A stretch of 64,000 nt of DNA, taken from Auriscalpium vulgare (lineage: Eukaryota > Basidiomycota > Agaricomycetes > Russulales > Auriscalpiaceae). Both the position numbers and the translations under genes were made by a program. Below the pieces are notes generated by a model that ran no database searches, had not been told where the DNA came from, and saw only the letters and a list, made by a program, of their open reading frames with translations. Shown one piece after another: positions 37,061 to 49,655 of the stretch. The stretch is taken from positions 744,001 to 808,000 of the forward strand of contig JAHBBC010000008.1 of assembly GCA_019915015.1 (NCBI GenBank). Direction: 5' to 3'. Positions within the stretch are counted from its first letter, which is position 1. Each line of letters begins with the position of its first letter.

Positions 37061-40000
37061 AAGGAGATCAATCATCGGGTCAGAGGAGGTGCACGGAGGC
37101 GAAGAAATGGTGTGTGCGTGGCCGCACTGTACTAATGCTTCTCTATTTGACACGTGCAGGACAGTCTGGCAAAACTCATCCAGTCCATTTCGTCCTCCAC
37201 AATGCGGAGCATAACCCTAGGAGTGCTTTAGGAGCATGCGCTCAGCACTTATCGTCGTCCAACCCGAGTCTCCGCGCCGTCTCGGAACGACGCCGAACAC
37301 GACCGCTTGCCTCTTGTCGCCCTCACCCCGATCGAACCCTCCACGCACAACCGCCACCTACGACTTGCTATCAAAAGTGTCCGACGCTGTCTATCTATCT
37401 CCAGTCCCAATTGCTGTCGTCCTCGTGAGCGCGAATTTTCCGCCTCCGCCTCGCGCCATACCTCACGCGTCTTCATCATAGATCGCACTGCTTCCACGCT
37501 ACGGTCATGCCGTGTCGACGTCTTGCGGCACTAGTCGCATATTCATACCAATGGAGAGGCGGGCGTGGTAGATGCGAAGGCACAGGGTACCTCCGGCACG
37601 GCGGCGATATCGGTGAGCACACACTCAACTTGGGCGTTCATCGCCTTGTCTGTAGCGTCCACCGCGTCTGCTGCATCCAATGTCCTCGTACGTGGCCCGC
37701 GGAACTTTCCGCAAGATTCATGGGCGAGGACAATAGGAGCGGCGGCCGACGGTAAGCGTTCAGGAGTTGGTGCCGTCGTGATGCTGGCGATGGCGATGGA
37801 GACGGTGTTTGGACGACGATGTCGGCATCATCGCAGGACGAATTCATGAGAGCAGGCGGTGAGTCGGCGTGCCCCATCTGAGGAAACGAGCGTGTGCGCA
37901 GGTTGTCAGCTAACCGCAGATTGGCTATAGAGCTCGATCCGAGTCTGCGAGAGTATCTGGACCAGTGTCAACGTTGACGCGCTCGCGCCTGCGTTGCCAT
38001 CAACACGTCTCAAAACCGCATGCTCGAAGGTGAGATTTCCTTGTACGTCGCTGCTAAAGACCGGAGTTGGCAGAAAGGTCCGTCAGAGCACGCCGCAATT
38101 GGGGCTATCGCTTGCACATCCGGGGATTCAGACATTTCCGGACATTTGAGCATGCGGCTGTAGGCGGCCAGACGACACCTCATGAGCTAAGTAAGCTCGT
38201 CCCTAAACCACGGTTATACCTGAATAATGATATGACCTCGTGCTTTCAGATGATCGTCGCGGCGCGGGTTGGGACCATCACAGTTCGAAAATGCTGCTCC
38301 AAGACACCGCTGGGCAAACGATGGATTGGAGATATCATTGTCGAGGTATATGTGGCAACCTGTCGTATGGTGAAATTTGCACTGGTCTCTATATGTCTGC
38401 TGATTTGCTTACCTTCTACACGTAGGACTTCCGCGCGCCGCAGGCTTGTTTGGAGTGAGAAAGCCCTCTCAGATAGTGGGCGGAGAGCGGCCCTGGCCTG
38501 TAGCACGCTGAGGCATCATCTCGACGCTCGGAGTCGAGACAATGGGCTCTTACGGTCTCCTGACAACTACAGTAGTTGAAGGCGGTACGCCCCTCATGCT
38601 GTCCACGTTACTCACTACTCATGTTCATTGTCCCTCTTACAGGACTTCGATTTCAGATCTTATACTCCGTTCCAAATGTGCCGCGCAAATTCGGCGCGCG
38701 GCGTTGTTTTGACGACTGAAAGGAGCATGATTGTCGTACTCAGAGGGTACAAGGCCCGGAACTGCAAGCCAGGGCGTAGTCCTTCGTAAGTTCGTCGCGA
38801 TCCCCGCTCTCGCGCCCAGTCTCGCTTACCTCAACGCTCAACCCCCGCGCGCCTCTTCGCAGCGCTCTTACGGAGGCAACTTCGTCCGGCGTGGTCGTCA
38901 ACATGACAGCGGGACACAGTGACGGTATCAGGCGAAGCGATCTAGGCGACAGGCAGGGAAGCTTGACGGTAGGGATGCTTCGCTTAATTTCAGGTGACGC
39001 GGTCATCTGGATACAACTCATACGGCCCTGGCCGCCGCATCTCTGGGGCGCTCGGTGTGTACACACAATGCTGAACTTGCTTAGACGGAACAGTCGAGGA
39101 TCGTCTCTCTTGAGGCCGTTTTGAGAAACAAGACACTGGCATGCGGCGTGTGGCACGTGGCGTGCATGCCATGATCGAAGTCGGCGTTGTTGCGGAAAGG
39201 GAAAAGGTCCGTGTATATTACATGAACGTGTGAGTATGGCGCGTACCCTATGCCGGTGCGACAGATGATCAATGACCTTGCAGGCCGCTCGAGGCCACTT
39301 CGGCGAACAATTGCCAGAGGGCGCCGGGATGCGGTCGCCTGAACTGCATCACCGGGAAGCTGGAAACAGCCGAGCTGAGCGAACGTGACACGCCGTTTGC
39401 AAGGTCTGCACGAGAACGATCGGAGGAGTGGAATATGGAATCAAGAACAGTGCGGATATTATTCACAATTGCGCGGAGCAGCATTGCGAAAGAAGAATGG
39501 TGCGTAGCAGAGCGACGTAGAAACCATTCTATTGGGATCGCCGCCGCCTGTGCAGGGCGATCATCACGGCTCGCCAGCTACCAGAAGGTGCGTAAGGTCC
39601 CCGATCATTGGCTTTACCTGTCTGTGACACAATTTCCGAGATGAATGTATGATATGTCTGAAGACGAACAATGGGAAGTCGGACGGGCGCGTCAAGCACG
39701 TAGACATTGTGCATTTTGCCCACCGTCCTGGGAATCTGTGCACCGCAAAAGTTGTATGGGCGGCGTAAAGTAGGCGCACTAGCTCCAAGAGAAGATGCCT
39801 GGAGCTTCTGGAGCGAACAGTCTTTCTTCAGAGCCGTCAGCGCAACGGTACAAGCGCTCGAAGAGTGGCGCCCAGGCCGATGTCACGGTTTCGGGTGCCG
39901 TGCGCGACGCAACGAGAACAATGACTTCACTTACTGGCTGATGGGCAGTGTTGTTGTAAGGTGAGAAGTCACTTGGCGTGTTTGCTTACTGGACTGGGCG

Positions 40001-40282
40001 TTGACGACGGACGTGAAACTTGTGCTGAAAACTTGCTAGGCTTCAAGTCCCCAAAGGAGATTTGCTGAGGACCTGGACTCAGAGATCTCAATTGTTCATG
40101 GGAAGACGCTGATCAGCTCGGGGTTCACTGAATTTGTTTTGCATATAAGACGAGACAGAAGCTGTCCTGCTTTCATCATCCTGCACTCAGAAAGTACCCG
40201 ACCTCCTTCGCGCTTCTCCGCTGTTCCGCCTCCGTCTTCAATCTTCGTCCTCACCACACTTTCCGCGCGTCCTATTGACAGT
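37060..40282. repeat. Module copy 2, kinase gene deleted
   Basis: The non-coding part aligns with 24930-27764. At about 39854 the alignment jumps to sequence matching about 29698, so the roughly 1.9 kb that would contain the minus-strand kinase is absent. The rest, up to the TATA box (GCATATAAG at 40141-40149) and the helical-protein ATG, is retained. Confidence 0.75.
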
Positions 40283-41490
40283 ATGCTCTATATCGCGCCC
40301 AGTGCGGCAGTCCACGCTGCCTCTACGCTTTTCCAAGTCATTAATGACGTGGTGCATAAATTCTCCTCCGAAAAAAGCTACGAGAAGGCATCAGACGCAC
40401 AGGAGTGGATGAAAGAACAGTTGGAACTCCACTGGAACGGGATGGATGAAATGTCCCGCCACAAGATCGCCAACGAACTTGCGTCGTACGTTGATAGCTT
40501 CTTCACTCTTTTCCGAGTAATTCAGATCTAATGAGGTCGCAGCGTTGTGGAAGCTAGAGACATCCTCGATGCTGAGGCTGAAAAACGCAATGCCTTTCAG
40601 ACGTTCATTGCGGTTCGTAAGTACCAGAAGAAGACAAGGAAAATAGTTGCACAGGTGTGTTACTCTATGGGGCCAACGCGCGCTTCTAGAATCGAGATCC
40701 TCACGCTTGGCAATGCGGCAGTTAGTACCGGGGGGCGGCCATCCCAGTGGGCAAGTCCAACAACCTCATGTCACATATTCCTTTGTCGTTCCTAGTGATG
40801 CTACCTCCGATGGCAAGTATTGATTTTTCATCCTTTGGTAGCCAACTCACAAGATCTACAGGGCCAAATGTTGCGATGCAGGCAACCGTGGAAGGTGACC
40901 CAGATCATGTGTACATTGCGACGTATACCGTACAAAATGTTGGGCAAACCGGGATGGTCGGTCCAACCGGTGAGCTGAGCCCTACATTGCTGGCATGTCT
41001 GAGGATCTAATGCTCACGGGACTGCAGCCGATACGGTCCAAATTCCTCCTGAAGGCACTGTGTCGGGCGAGCTACACGGCGACAGATCCGGAGCAGCCGA
41101 GGAAGAAGCGGTGGGTTTATTCTCACCGCCTGCATTGCTTGCAGCTGCTGACAGTTTGTTTGGCTCTCTCGACTGTCTAAAAGACTCCCGGTGCCGGCAG
41201 CTCTCCACCGGTCGAGGAAGCGGTGGTGAGTAGTTTCACCGTGCGCACTGCCTTCTTCTGACGACTTTCGTGCGCCTTTGTAGACTGCCAACAAGGCGAA
41301 CACCCCTAACATTCGCGCTCAACCAGAGACAGACGCACAGATAAATTTCACGGATACATCTGGCGGCGTCTCTCCTGATGCATCTTCCGACGGCCCTAGT
41401 ATCACATTCTCTGGCAACATCGAGGGTGTGAATCTGGCTGACTGGCAGGAGATCGCATGCTATGGGTTCGAGGAGAGTCCCAGTACATGA
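40283..41490 (+). CDS. Unknown helical protein, six exons (family member 2)
   Basis: Not recognised; paralogue of the gene at 30136. Exons are 40283-40485, 40543-40654, 40722-40812, 40862-40969, 41028-41110 and 41284-41490, giving 267 aa. The third intron (40813-40861) has a GC-AG boundary (GCAAGT donor) where the paralogue has GTAAGT. The fifth intron is 173 nt against 65 nt in the paralogue and contains what looks like a partial duplication of the exon 5 end. Conserved patches: helical N terminus (about residues 1-105), FVVPSD, AMQATVEGDPDHVYI and the C-terminal LADWQEIACYGFE. Its divergent kinase partner is missing. Confidence 0.72.
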
Positions 41491-41736
41491 TTCTCTGCCA
41501 TGTCTTCACGTGTTTCAGTGTGATAGGTGTACGTTGTTGTTTGATGTGTCTACGGCACTGCAGTGTTACTGGCTGGCCAAGTCATCATGCTGACTGTTTG
41601 TTCCTTTATGTGTTATGAGACGTGTTATTTATCTGGGATTGTGTAGCGACTAGTAGTCTGATATGAACATTTTTTGCGACTTTTCTGAAGAGCTGCGCGA
41701 GACAGATAATGCAGATGGTCGTTTAATATGCCTGCG

Positions 41737-41768
<32 letters not shown>

Positions 41769-43340
41769 TTTTCTATGGAAACGAAGAAACTCATCTAGAA
41801 CGGAGATCACTCTGTACGCGACGGTAGTGGGACCCCCTGTTCTGTTGAACTCTGTCTAGGCATCTGCAAGATGTATAAATCTATAGCCTCCACAGCTGTC
41901 TCAGTACCGCATCCTGCCATGCGTGCGTTGATGACTTGCGCCGATCGCTCTTGTGCAACGCAGATGACCTACGGATGTAGTCCACGATGAGTGAAGTCAT
42001 GATCTCCGTACCGTTAGCAACTCTTCTCGGAGCTCGTTCTCCATCTCACGAAGGCCCCGGTAATGACGACCCCATTATCAGCTTCGCCGCGAGATCTCGA
42101 GGCGTCACAATGTTCTGGGAACCACTCACAGACGACGCACATGCTCGACTCCGACGCCGCATTGAATCCGCCATTATGGGTCGTGAGCGCAGTCTCAACA
42201 GCAGAACCGACGAGGTGGACCTTGCTCCGCCCGCTGGCTGCCCGCTGCGACCACAATATTCAATTGTCAGCGATGAAAGCGATGCTTCACGCTCACAGTT
42301 GTATGCATCATCAGGCGAAGTGGGCCCTTGCATCAGAGAACGTCCTCGTGCCCCTTCTCCCTAACATCACGTAGACCGATACGCATAGGAGCGTCGCCGG
42401 GATATGGGCACACCGCGCTTTTCGATGATTGGCCTGTGCTCTGTGGCATGTGGCAAGGGAATGCCATAAAGATCTGCTTGGTCGAGCTAGAGTGCGTCAG
42501 AACCGGGCGACGCTGAAACTCGAGAGCGCGCACCAATCTGCATACGGTCACCCGCATTTCCGGCGCCGATAAGTAGCCCTCGCGCCATAGCCGCGATGAT
42601 GCATACTCAACCGGATCGTAGCTGCCATTTCGAAAGCACTGGACATGCCGGGAGCTCTCGACTCACGAGTTCTGCGGTTGTTGCCGAGCTTTGGCCGAGC
42701 TTGTCGATCGTCAGTACTCTGTGGTAAGTCAGCCAACGCATCTCGAGTTCAACACAATTTACATTCATCCCTGGACCCGTCGGTCAAGGCTTCAAGACTG
42801 TGGGCTTGGTTCGGCTGGCGGTAGTAAAGAGCAAGGGGAGACATAGGTTCCCACGCGGAATGGACGCCCCGATGTATATCCGCGGCCGCGACTCCGACAC
42901 GTCGCCGACCGTTCAACTGAGTATAGACCATCCTTCACTTTCACGATTCGCACCAGCAGATTGCAAGCACAACTTACTCCCTATGTACGGCAAAAGATCA
43001 GAGATCGTCTCGTCAACTCGCAAGGGACATCCGCCGCGGAGGCTCACCTGGATGTGGAAACCGGGACGAAGGAGGGGATGAAATGCAGGCGTTTGATGGC
43101 TAGATCGATGAGTGGGGTGCGTGCTGTCGAATGGTGCGCGCTCTGCTCTATGCGCTGTTGCATGTGTGTTGACCTGGATTGCTCACATAGGGGCGAACCC
43201 GAATACAAGCAGCGACGTCGCGCTCGGTCTCTCCAGCCTCCTCTCATCACGTCTATCACAAAGCCCACCTAGTGGCCCGCTGATGAAGACGTGGACCTAC
43301 GTTCCTCAGGCAGGGTCAGCCTGACTCGGAGATAGCTCAG
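41491..43340. other. Intergenic stretch, no supported gene
   Basis: 3' flank related to 31347-31990 at first, including the poly-C tract, then unique DNA. An open frame at 41987-42364 has no recognisable motif, homologous copy or splice support, so I do not call it a gene. Confidence 0.5.
41737..41768 (+). repeat. Poly-C homopolymer, 32 nt
   Basis: An uninterrupted run of 32 C in the 3' flank of the helical-protein gene. The paralogous site near 31563 reads CGCTCCTCTT, so the run is an expansion in this copy. The exact length may be affected by sequencing error. Confidence 0.9.
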
Positions 43341-45110
43341 TCACATTATGTCTAGTTACCAAGTTTTGCGCCTCTGCCGCGTCGCCGCCTCAGCATTCCC
43401 CAGTGCTCCAGCAAACATCTGTCAAGGGACGACGTATGGTGTAGATGGGTCTGGGTAGAGGTAACTGTATCGTCATCGCAGTACGTCCTTCATCATGTCG
43501 ATACTTTGCCTCGTACTGATCGCGTCCTGCAGCTTGCCATCGATCGGGCGCGGGTTTTCTGCCGAATCCCCGCTTTTCGTCTCTTGTGGCCACGCCCATG
43601 TCGATTTATCTGCCGTGCTACGTAGGCATGCACACAGTGCGTCGTGCTTTATTCGACGCCTCGATTCTTTGCAAGCAGTGCGCCTCCCGTGAGTACATAG
43701 CTCGCTTCGCTCTTTTCATCTTACCCATACATCTCTCTAGGTTTGGACTATGAGTGCACCCGATCATCAACGCGACTATGGGCAGCGTTAAAATTTCCCT
43801 GTATAATCTCATCGCGACAATATCAGTCACGTATCCTCTCATTGCTCGAGCCCTCAAGAGTCAAGCCCACACTCACCCGCTCGGGACTGGAAGCTGCGGG
43901 CGCTGGTCCGCAGCGCATATCCCAGCAGGTAATTCATGTCCTCTCCCTTCTAAGATCACTAACCGGCGAGCCAAGGGCTGCGCACCGAGGAGAGCCGGCG
44001 GCAAATACGTTCTGACGCCTGGGGCGAGCCGACGGTAGATGCGTGGAAGGCGCCTCAGAAGGTCGCTCTCTTGCTGTCTCCGCCTGTTGCCAAGGCTTCC
44101 TCGTGCAAGGTGACCGGTGACCGGTAACGTCCCGCGCCTGAGGACTGCGTCCCGCGTCGAGATAAGACTTAGTGCGCCTCGAGTAGCAGGTGCCCAGTAC
44201 TGTCGATGGATACGGCGCACGCGCACCACGATGCACAATTTGGGGTCTGCTGGCCAGTTCATGACGTAAGTGCGCGCTATTCCGTGCGGGTGGGAAGGTC
44301 TTTTGGATCCCAGAGTACTGGTCGCTCATCAACTCTCACAGGAACACCGTATATGCGCGCGGCGCATAGTAAGCTTGTTCGTCGACGGTCGTACACGTGG
44401 CAAGCGATATGTGCCCGCCATGTTCTTGGTTGCGCTCAGAGACTCCGCGGGGCCATCGTGACGGAGCGGTGATGGTCAGGCCGACTGTAAGGCAAACAGT
44501 TTCGATCAATCATAGACTCGACTCGACGACACGACGTGTAGGGTGTTTGAAGTCAAATGGACATCCTGGTCAGCGATCGGATACTGAAATGACCGTTACC
44601 ATGAAGTAGTTGGTGGGTTGATGGGCCACACGACGAATCTTGGATAGCTACATGGTCAACGCTCTCGAACAAATAACAATACCGAGCCGTTACGGGCGGT
44701 GAGCAGACGTCGGTGGCTGTACCCCCGCGGCCCGGTAGCCCGCCGGAGCCCGACCGGGCCGGTCGCCTCGGCCGGTTTTGAATTTTCTGGTCTCCCTCTC
44801 GCAACGCGTCCACGACAACTAGCTTGCTGGCAGCTCATCGCGGCCCACCTGACTTGAGCTCTCACACGCAGTGTGGAGACTGGGTCCGTCCTGCTTCAAT
44901 CCTGGTCACGTATGGCGCGAAGTTGATGGTGGACGCCCGCAAGATCCACCAATGGACGACGCAGTAACGAAGTCTGGAATCGTCTGTAGCGAGAGAAGTG
45001 GTTGGAGGGGTTACTACGCAGACACCCGAATGTGTCAAGATCCTTGATGTGCGTTCTTCATGATGTACCGCTATCGCCTCCTACTGAATGCATCGGGTTA
45101 GCTGTAGGCA
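43340..45110 (-). repeat. Inverted copy of kinase-flanking DNA, gene missing
   Basis: Read on the minus strand, 44610-45110 matches 17400-17890 (upstream region of kinase copy 5, including the block variant GGCTACCGGGCC at 44729-44740), and 43340-44470 matches 19540-20480 (downstream flank). The 1.3-kb kinase that should lie between is absent. No gene is supported. Confidence 0.65.
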
Positions 45111-47617
45111 GCGCACCAGCAGTTTAATAGCCATTTCTGCTACCCATGGTCTACTACAATCAATCTAGAACACGATGGCCACAGACGGCATTGCACTCTG
45201 TTATCGATCTCGCGTTGGGTTCCGCGGCATAAGCGCTGCTCTGTGCTTCCCTCTCGTGCGGGCACACCATTTCGATTGATCAACCGTGTTACACGAACAC
45301 GCGCACACTGGCAACTCATCATCGTTCTATCTTCCTCTTGGCTGCCCGCCAGCACCTCTATATTGGATGTGGACGGAGGCCGCCCTGCCATCGCGCAACT
45401 CGAATGCGCACACCCCGGGGCGCAGGCCGCGCGTGAGTACCTGGCTTGTCTTGCTCTCTGCATACGTACTTATTCTCAATTTGTCCCTTCAGGCTGGGAG
45501 TATGGGCGTGACGATTATCAGCATCGCGGACTCTTTCCTGTACCTGTTGCATCTCGCCCGCTCGACACGTCCACGCTCAACCGCCTCCTAGTACTTGTGA
45601 CCAAAACTGTCCGACTTGTTGACCTGTATCCCGTCCCATTTTCTTTTGTCTTGGTGCGCGCGAAGATTCTCGCCTCCGCCTCGCGCATTATCTGAAGCGT
45701 ATTCATCAGAGATCGCACTGCATCAACGCTATGGTCATGCGTTTTTGATGCCCTGCGACAACAGGCGTATTTCCGTCATTGACACGGAAAACGGAGAGTA
45801 GGGCCTTCGGCATGGCGATATTGGTGAGCACACTCAAGTTGGGGCTATTCTGCGCGTCCAACACTTTTCTGTGGCGTCCACCGCGTCTGCTGCATCCAAC
45901 GTCCTCGTCCGTAGCCCGCGGAGCCGTCCGCAAGATACATGGGCAAGGACAAGGGGAGTAGCAGCCTACGCTCAGCGTCCAGGATGGGATCTATCCAAGT
46001 CCGCGAGAGGTTCGAGGATACGCGCTCGCGCTCGCGCCGCAATCGACATGCCTCAAGACCGCCGTGCTCGACGGTGAGATCTCCTTGTACGTTGATGCTG
46101 GGCAGGACGGTCCGTCAAAGCACGAGCTATCGCTTGCGCATCCGGGGGCCCGGCCTTCAGCAGACTTATGTGCGGCAAGCCATACGCATCTTTGGCAACG
46201 ACGACTTCTACGGAGCTGCTGGACATTCGAGTATGCGGCTGTTGGCAGCCAGACTACACCTCGTGAACTAAATAAGCTCGTCCCTGGACTACGGTTGGTG
46301 TTGCTTACCTGAAAATTGATACGGCCTCGTGCTTTCAGACGATCGTTGCGGCGTGCCTCTGGGGCATCACGGTTTGAAAAATGCCTGCCTCCAAGACACT
46401 GCTAGGGGAAACGATGGATTGGTGATGTCATTGGCGAGATATGTGGCAACCTGCCGCTTGGTGAATTGTACAGTCTCTCTCTGTCTCCCAATCTACTTAC
46501 CTTCCACCTTGAGGACTTCCACGCGCCGAAGATCTGTGACAGTGAGAAAGCCCTCATAGCTAGTGGGCGGAGAGCGGCCGTGGCCTGTAGCACGCTGCGA
46601 CATCATCTCGACGCTCGGAGTCGAGACAATGGGCTCTTACGGTATCCTGACAACTACAGTAGTTGAAGGCGGTACGCCGCGTATGCTGTCCACGTTACTC
46701 ACTACTCACGTTCATTGTCCCTCTTACAGAACTTGGATTCCAGATCGTATCCTCCGTTCCAAATGTGCCGCGCAGCATCCAGAATTCGGCGCGCGGCGTT
46801 GTTTTGACGACTGAAAGGAGCATTATTGTAGTACTCAGAGGGTACAAGGCCCGAAACTGCAACACAGGGCGTACTAGTCCTTCGTATGTTCGTCGTGATC
46901 CCCGCTCTCGCGCCCAGTCTCGCTTCCATCGACCCAGTCTCGCTTACGTCGACGCTGTCAGACCGCGCGCTCCTGTTCGCAGCGCTCATTACGGAGTCAA
47001 CTGTGGTGGTCAATATGAAAGCGGGACGCCGTGTCGGTATCAGGCGAAGCCATCTAGGCGGCCAACAAAAGAAGCTTGACGGTAGGCATGCTTCGGTTAA
47101 CTTCTGGAGGCGAGGTCAGTTGGATACGGCCCTGGCCGCCGTGTCTCTGGGCGCTCGGTATGTATACACGATGCAAAAACTCACTTAGACAAAATATCAT
47201 TTCTCTTCAGGCCGGGTTGAGAAACAAGAGACTGGCATGCGGCTTGTGGCGTGTGGCAGACATGCCATGATGTCGGCATTGTGGCGGAAAGTGAAAAGGT
47301 CCGGATACATAACATGAACGTGTGATTATGGCGCGTACCCTATGCCATTAGGACAGATGACCTTTCAGGCCGCTCGAGGTCGCTTCTGCTGGAGTGGCAC
47401 AATTGTCACAGGGCGCCGGGATGCGGTCGCGTGAACTACATCACCGGGAAGCTGGAAACAGCCGAGCTCGCCGTCTGCTAGGTCTGGATGAGAACGATCG
47501 GCGGACTATGACACTGAATCGAGAACATGGGACGTGGCAGCTCACGATCGCACGGTTCATTCATAATGGAAGAAGAAGGGTGCGTAGTAGGGCGACGTAG
47601 ACATCATTCTATTGGGA
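45111..47617. repeat. Module copy 3, left part (before retrotransposon)
   Basis: From about 45480 this aligns with 24930-27450 and 37060-39540 and is then interrupted by the LTR element. The alignment resumes at 61176. No intact gene is supported in it. Confidence 0.65.
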
Positions 47618-47621
47618 CCGC
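47618..47621. repeat. Target site duplication, left (CCGC)
   Basis: CCGC precedes the left LTR and also follows the right LTR at 61176-61179. The uninterrupted homologous site at about 27447-27460 (GGACCGCCGCCTGTG) carries a single copy at this point. If the terminal A is counted as host DNA, the duplication is 5 bp (ACCGC). Confidence 0.8.
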
Positions 47622-48278
47622 TGATACGCTATCACCCGGGACGGACCCTAGCGGGGCGTGCGGCGAGTGCCTCACAGGACAACAACCACCAACACTGCCT
47701 CCAATACGTCGCGATCCAGTCCGGGTGACTAGTCTTGCTGAGGGGGGAAGGTGTTCGTGTCGCTGTTGCGCTTCGTGCCCTCCCCGCGGTCGTGCGGGGC
47801 CACCTCCTACCGCCTAAACACCAAACTAAACACTCACCTGCCTGGGGATCCCCTCTACGGGATCCTCCTCCGAGTGCTTCGCACCCGTGTGCGAAGCGTC
47901 CGCCTATGGGCCGTCGCACCCCCTCCTGCCTGTCCGCCTGCCTACCTGTTCCCACATCGGTGGGGTCCTTCCTTCCTAAGTCTGGTAGCGCCTCAGGCTA
48001 CAGTTTCTGTGAGGTAAAGGGTGTGGGTGGCTTGCGCCGCCCACAGGTTGATTGGGTTGCTACGTCTCGCGCAGCTCCCTAAGTAGTGGCTCTACCTACG
48101 TCGCTAAGCCCGCCCGATCCAGCCCGTTCCGGTGATCCGTTCCGTCGCCAGTACCGGTCGCTCCTGGGTCGCCGGACCACGTTCCCATCACCCCCGCTCC
48201 CGCGACCCTGCGCCTCGCATGCTGCTTCCCCGTCTCGCGACGTCTCGCTACACGCTTGCCCGCGGCCTGAACCTATCA
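47622..48278 (-). repeat. LTR (3' LTR of the minus-strand element)
   Basis: 657 bp, TG...CA ends, identical by eye to 60519-61175. It contains a perfect 9-bp stem with 4-nt loop at 47876-47897 (GCTTCGCAC / GTGCGAAGC), which could act in RNA folding or 3' end formation. Confidence 0.95.
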
Positions 48279-48289
48279 TTTCTCCCCCC
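48279..48289 (-). other. Polypurine tract
   Basis: On the minus strand GGGGGGAGAAA directly abuts the 3' LTR, the standard position of the plus-strand primer for an LTR element. Confidence 0.85.
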
Positions 48290-48338
48290 AACTGAAACTG
48301 CAACTGTCCCCAGTTGCCAGGAACCGTGCGGAAGCGGC

Positions 48339-48346
48339 ATATAAGG
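48339..48346 (+). promoter_or_regulatory. TATA box of antisense gene 1
   Basis: ATATAAGG lies about 61-68 nt before the ATG at 48407 and just inside the element. It suggests the cargo gene has its own promoter next to the LTR. Confidence 0.5.
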
Positions 48347-48406
48347 GCTCGCGACCTTTCGCGATAACGTCGCTTGTAGCATCCCTTTGCCGATTTCTGT
48401 CCCGCG

Positions 48407-49655
48407 ATGTCCCTCCCCGCAGCGTCTGCCACCGCCGACAACCTCGACCTCCTCCGCCTGTTGACGCAGGCCCCCTTCGCTGGTTTTGACCTTGGGGATG
48501 CCGAACGGGAGGTTGCGCTACGTCTAGAGTGGGCCGACAAGGTCAACCAGCTCGTGGTGCGTGCTGGTCCCCGACCGCGTCTTTTCCGGGCTTGGCTGAT
48601 GATGAACTCAATTCCAGACCCTTTCTTCAATCCGCGCGTCCCGCAGCCTGCGCGATCTTGCCTTCCACTTCACCTCGCCGATCCTCGAGTTCATGGTGAA
48701 GCTCGTTCCAGCGTCCGCCCCTCTCGCCCAGCGCTTCGGGGGCACCCTCATGCGTACCCTCCCCGACTCAGCGCGCGCCAGCCCGCGGTGGTCCCAGATG
48801 TTCTCCCCTTTCCCTGCCGACGCTACCGACGCGGAACTCCACGTCTTGATCACCATCGTGGAGGCTGGGCTCTGGACCGTGTACTACTTCGGAGACGGTT
48901 CTGTCGAATCCTACCTCCATGAAATCACGGAGTTGCATGGCGCCTTCCCCACCCTGCGTCCTCAGGGGATGCAGAGCTGGCTCCTACGTGATTTCGACGC
49001 CCGGGCCGTCCATGGGATGTTTGTTATTACCCGCGAAGACGCCGTGTGCCGCGCCCTGGCCTACCACGTCCGTGGTGCCTCCAGCTCCCCCCACTCTCGT
49101 GCCTACGCGGGCCGCCTCACCACGGGCGTGGTGTACTACCTGTTGGGGGGCCTCGCGGAGGACTCGGTGGATATGTTACGGGACTTTACCACCATTTCCG
49201 AGGCCTTCGACACGTTTCGCGATATTTGGGCGGACTGGCCACTGGTGTTGGATCGCCTCGACATGCGCTGGGCCGCGATGGCAACCTGTATGGGCGGGAT
49301 GCTGGACGCATGGGGATTAGGGTCCCGCCTCCTGGCCAACCTCCAGCCCGCAGACTTCCTGGTCCAGGATATCAGCGTGGCCTCGATTCGCGCCATCGAG
49401 CAGATCAGTTCTGCGCGCCTCTCGCACATCTCCTCCTCCCAAGCCATAGCTGAGATACCCCTAGGCTTCGATGCCATAGTCCATCCCTCGGACCAGCCGG
49501 GCCCTCTTCCCTTCCCCGCGCACCCCACGGTACCAGCGCCGACGGCCCCCTCCGCGTCTCCTACCTACGCCGGGGAGATACCGCCGCCCATCGCCAGCTC
49601 GGAAGAAGTCGAGGAGGGGGAGGTGATCGAGCTTCTGATGGAGCGCGAGGAATAG
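48407..49655 (+). CDS. Retrotransposon antisense cargo protein 1 (unknown, helical)
   Basis: Not recognised. Exons 48407-48556 and 48618-49655 with a 61-nt GT-AG intron join in phase to 395 aa. The intron is needed because the two halves lie in different frames, and it has a CTGAT branch-like motif. The protein is predicted globular and helical, with no signal peptide or membrane segment, and ends in a Pro-rich stretch and an acidic tail (SSEEVEEGEVIELLMEREE). It lies opposite in sense to gag-pol, 128 nt from the LTR. It may be a distant paralogue of the next cargo gene (similar exon layout; HFTSPILEFM against HFTLPALASM, then LAQRF against LAERF). Confidence 0.78.

Noticed and set aside
41987..42364. 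125-aa open frame
   Set aside because: No motif, no paralogue in the window and no splice or promoter support; an overlapping frame of similar length exists.
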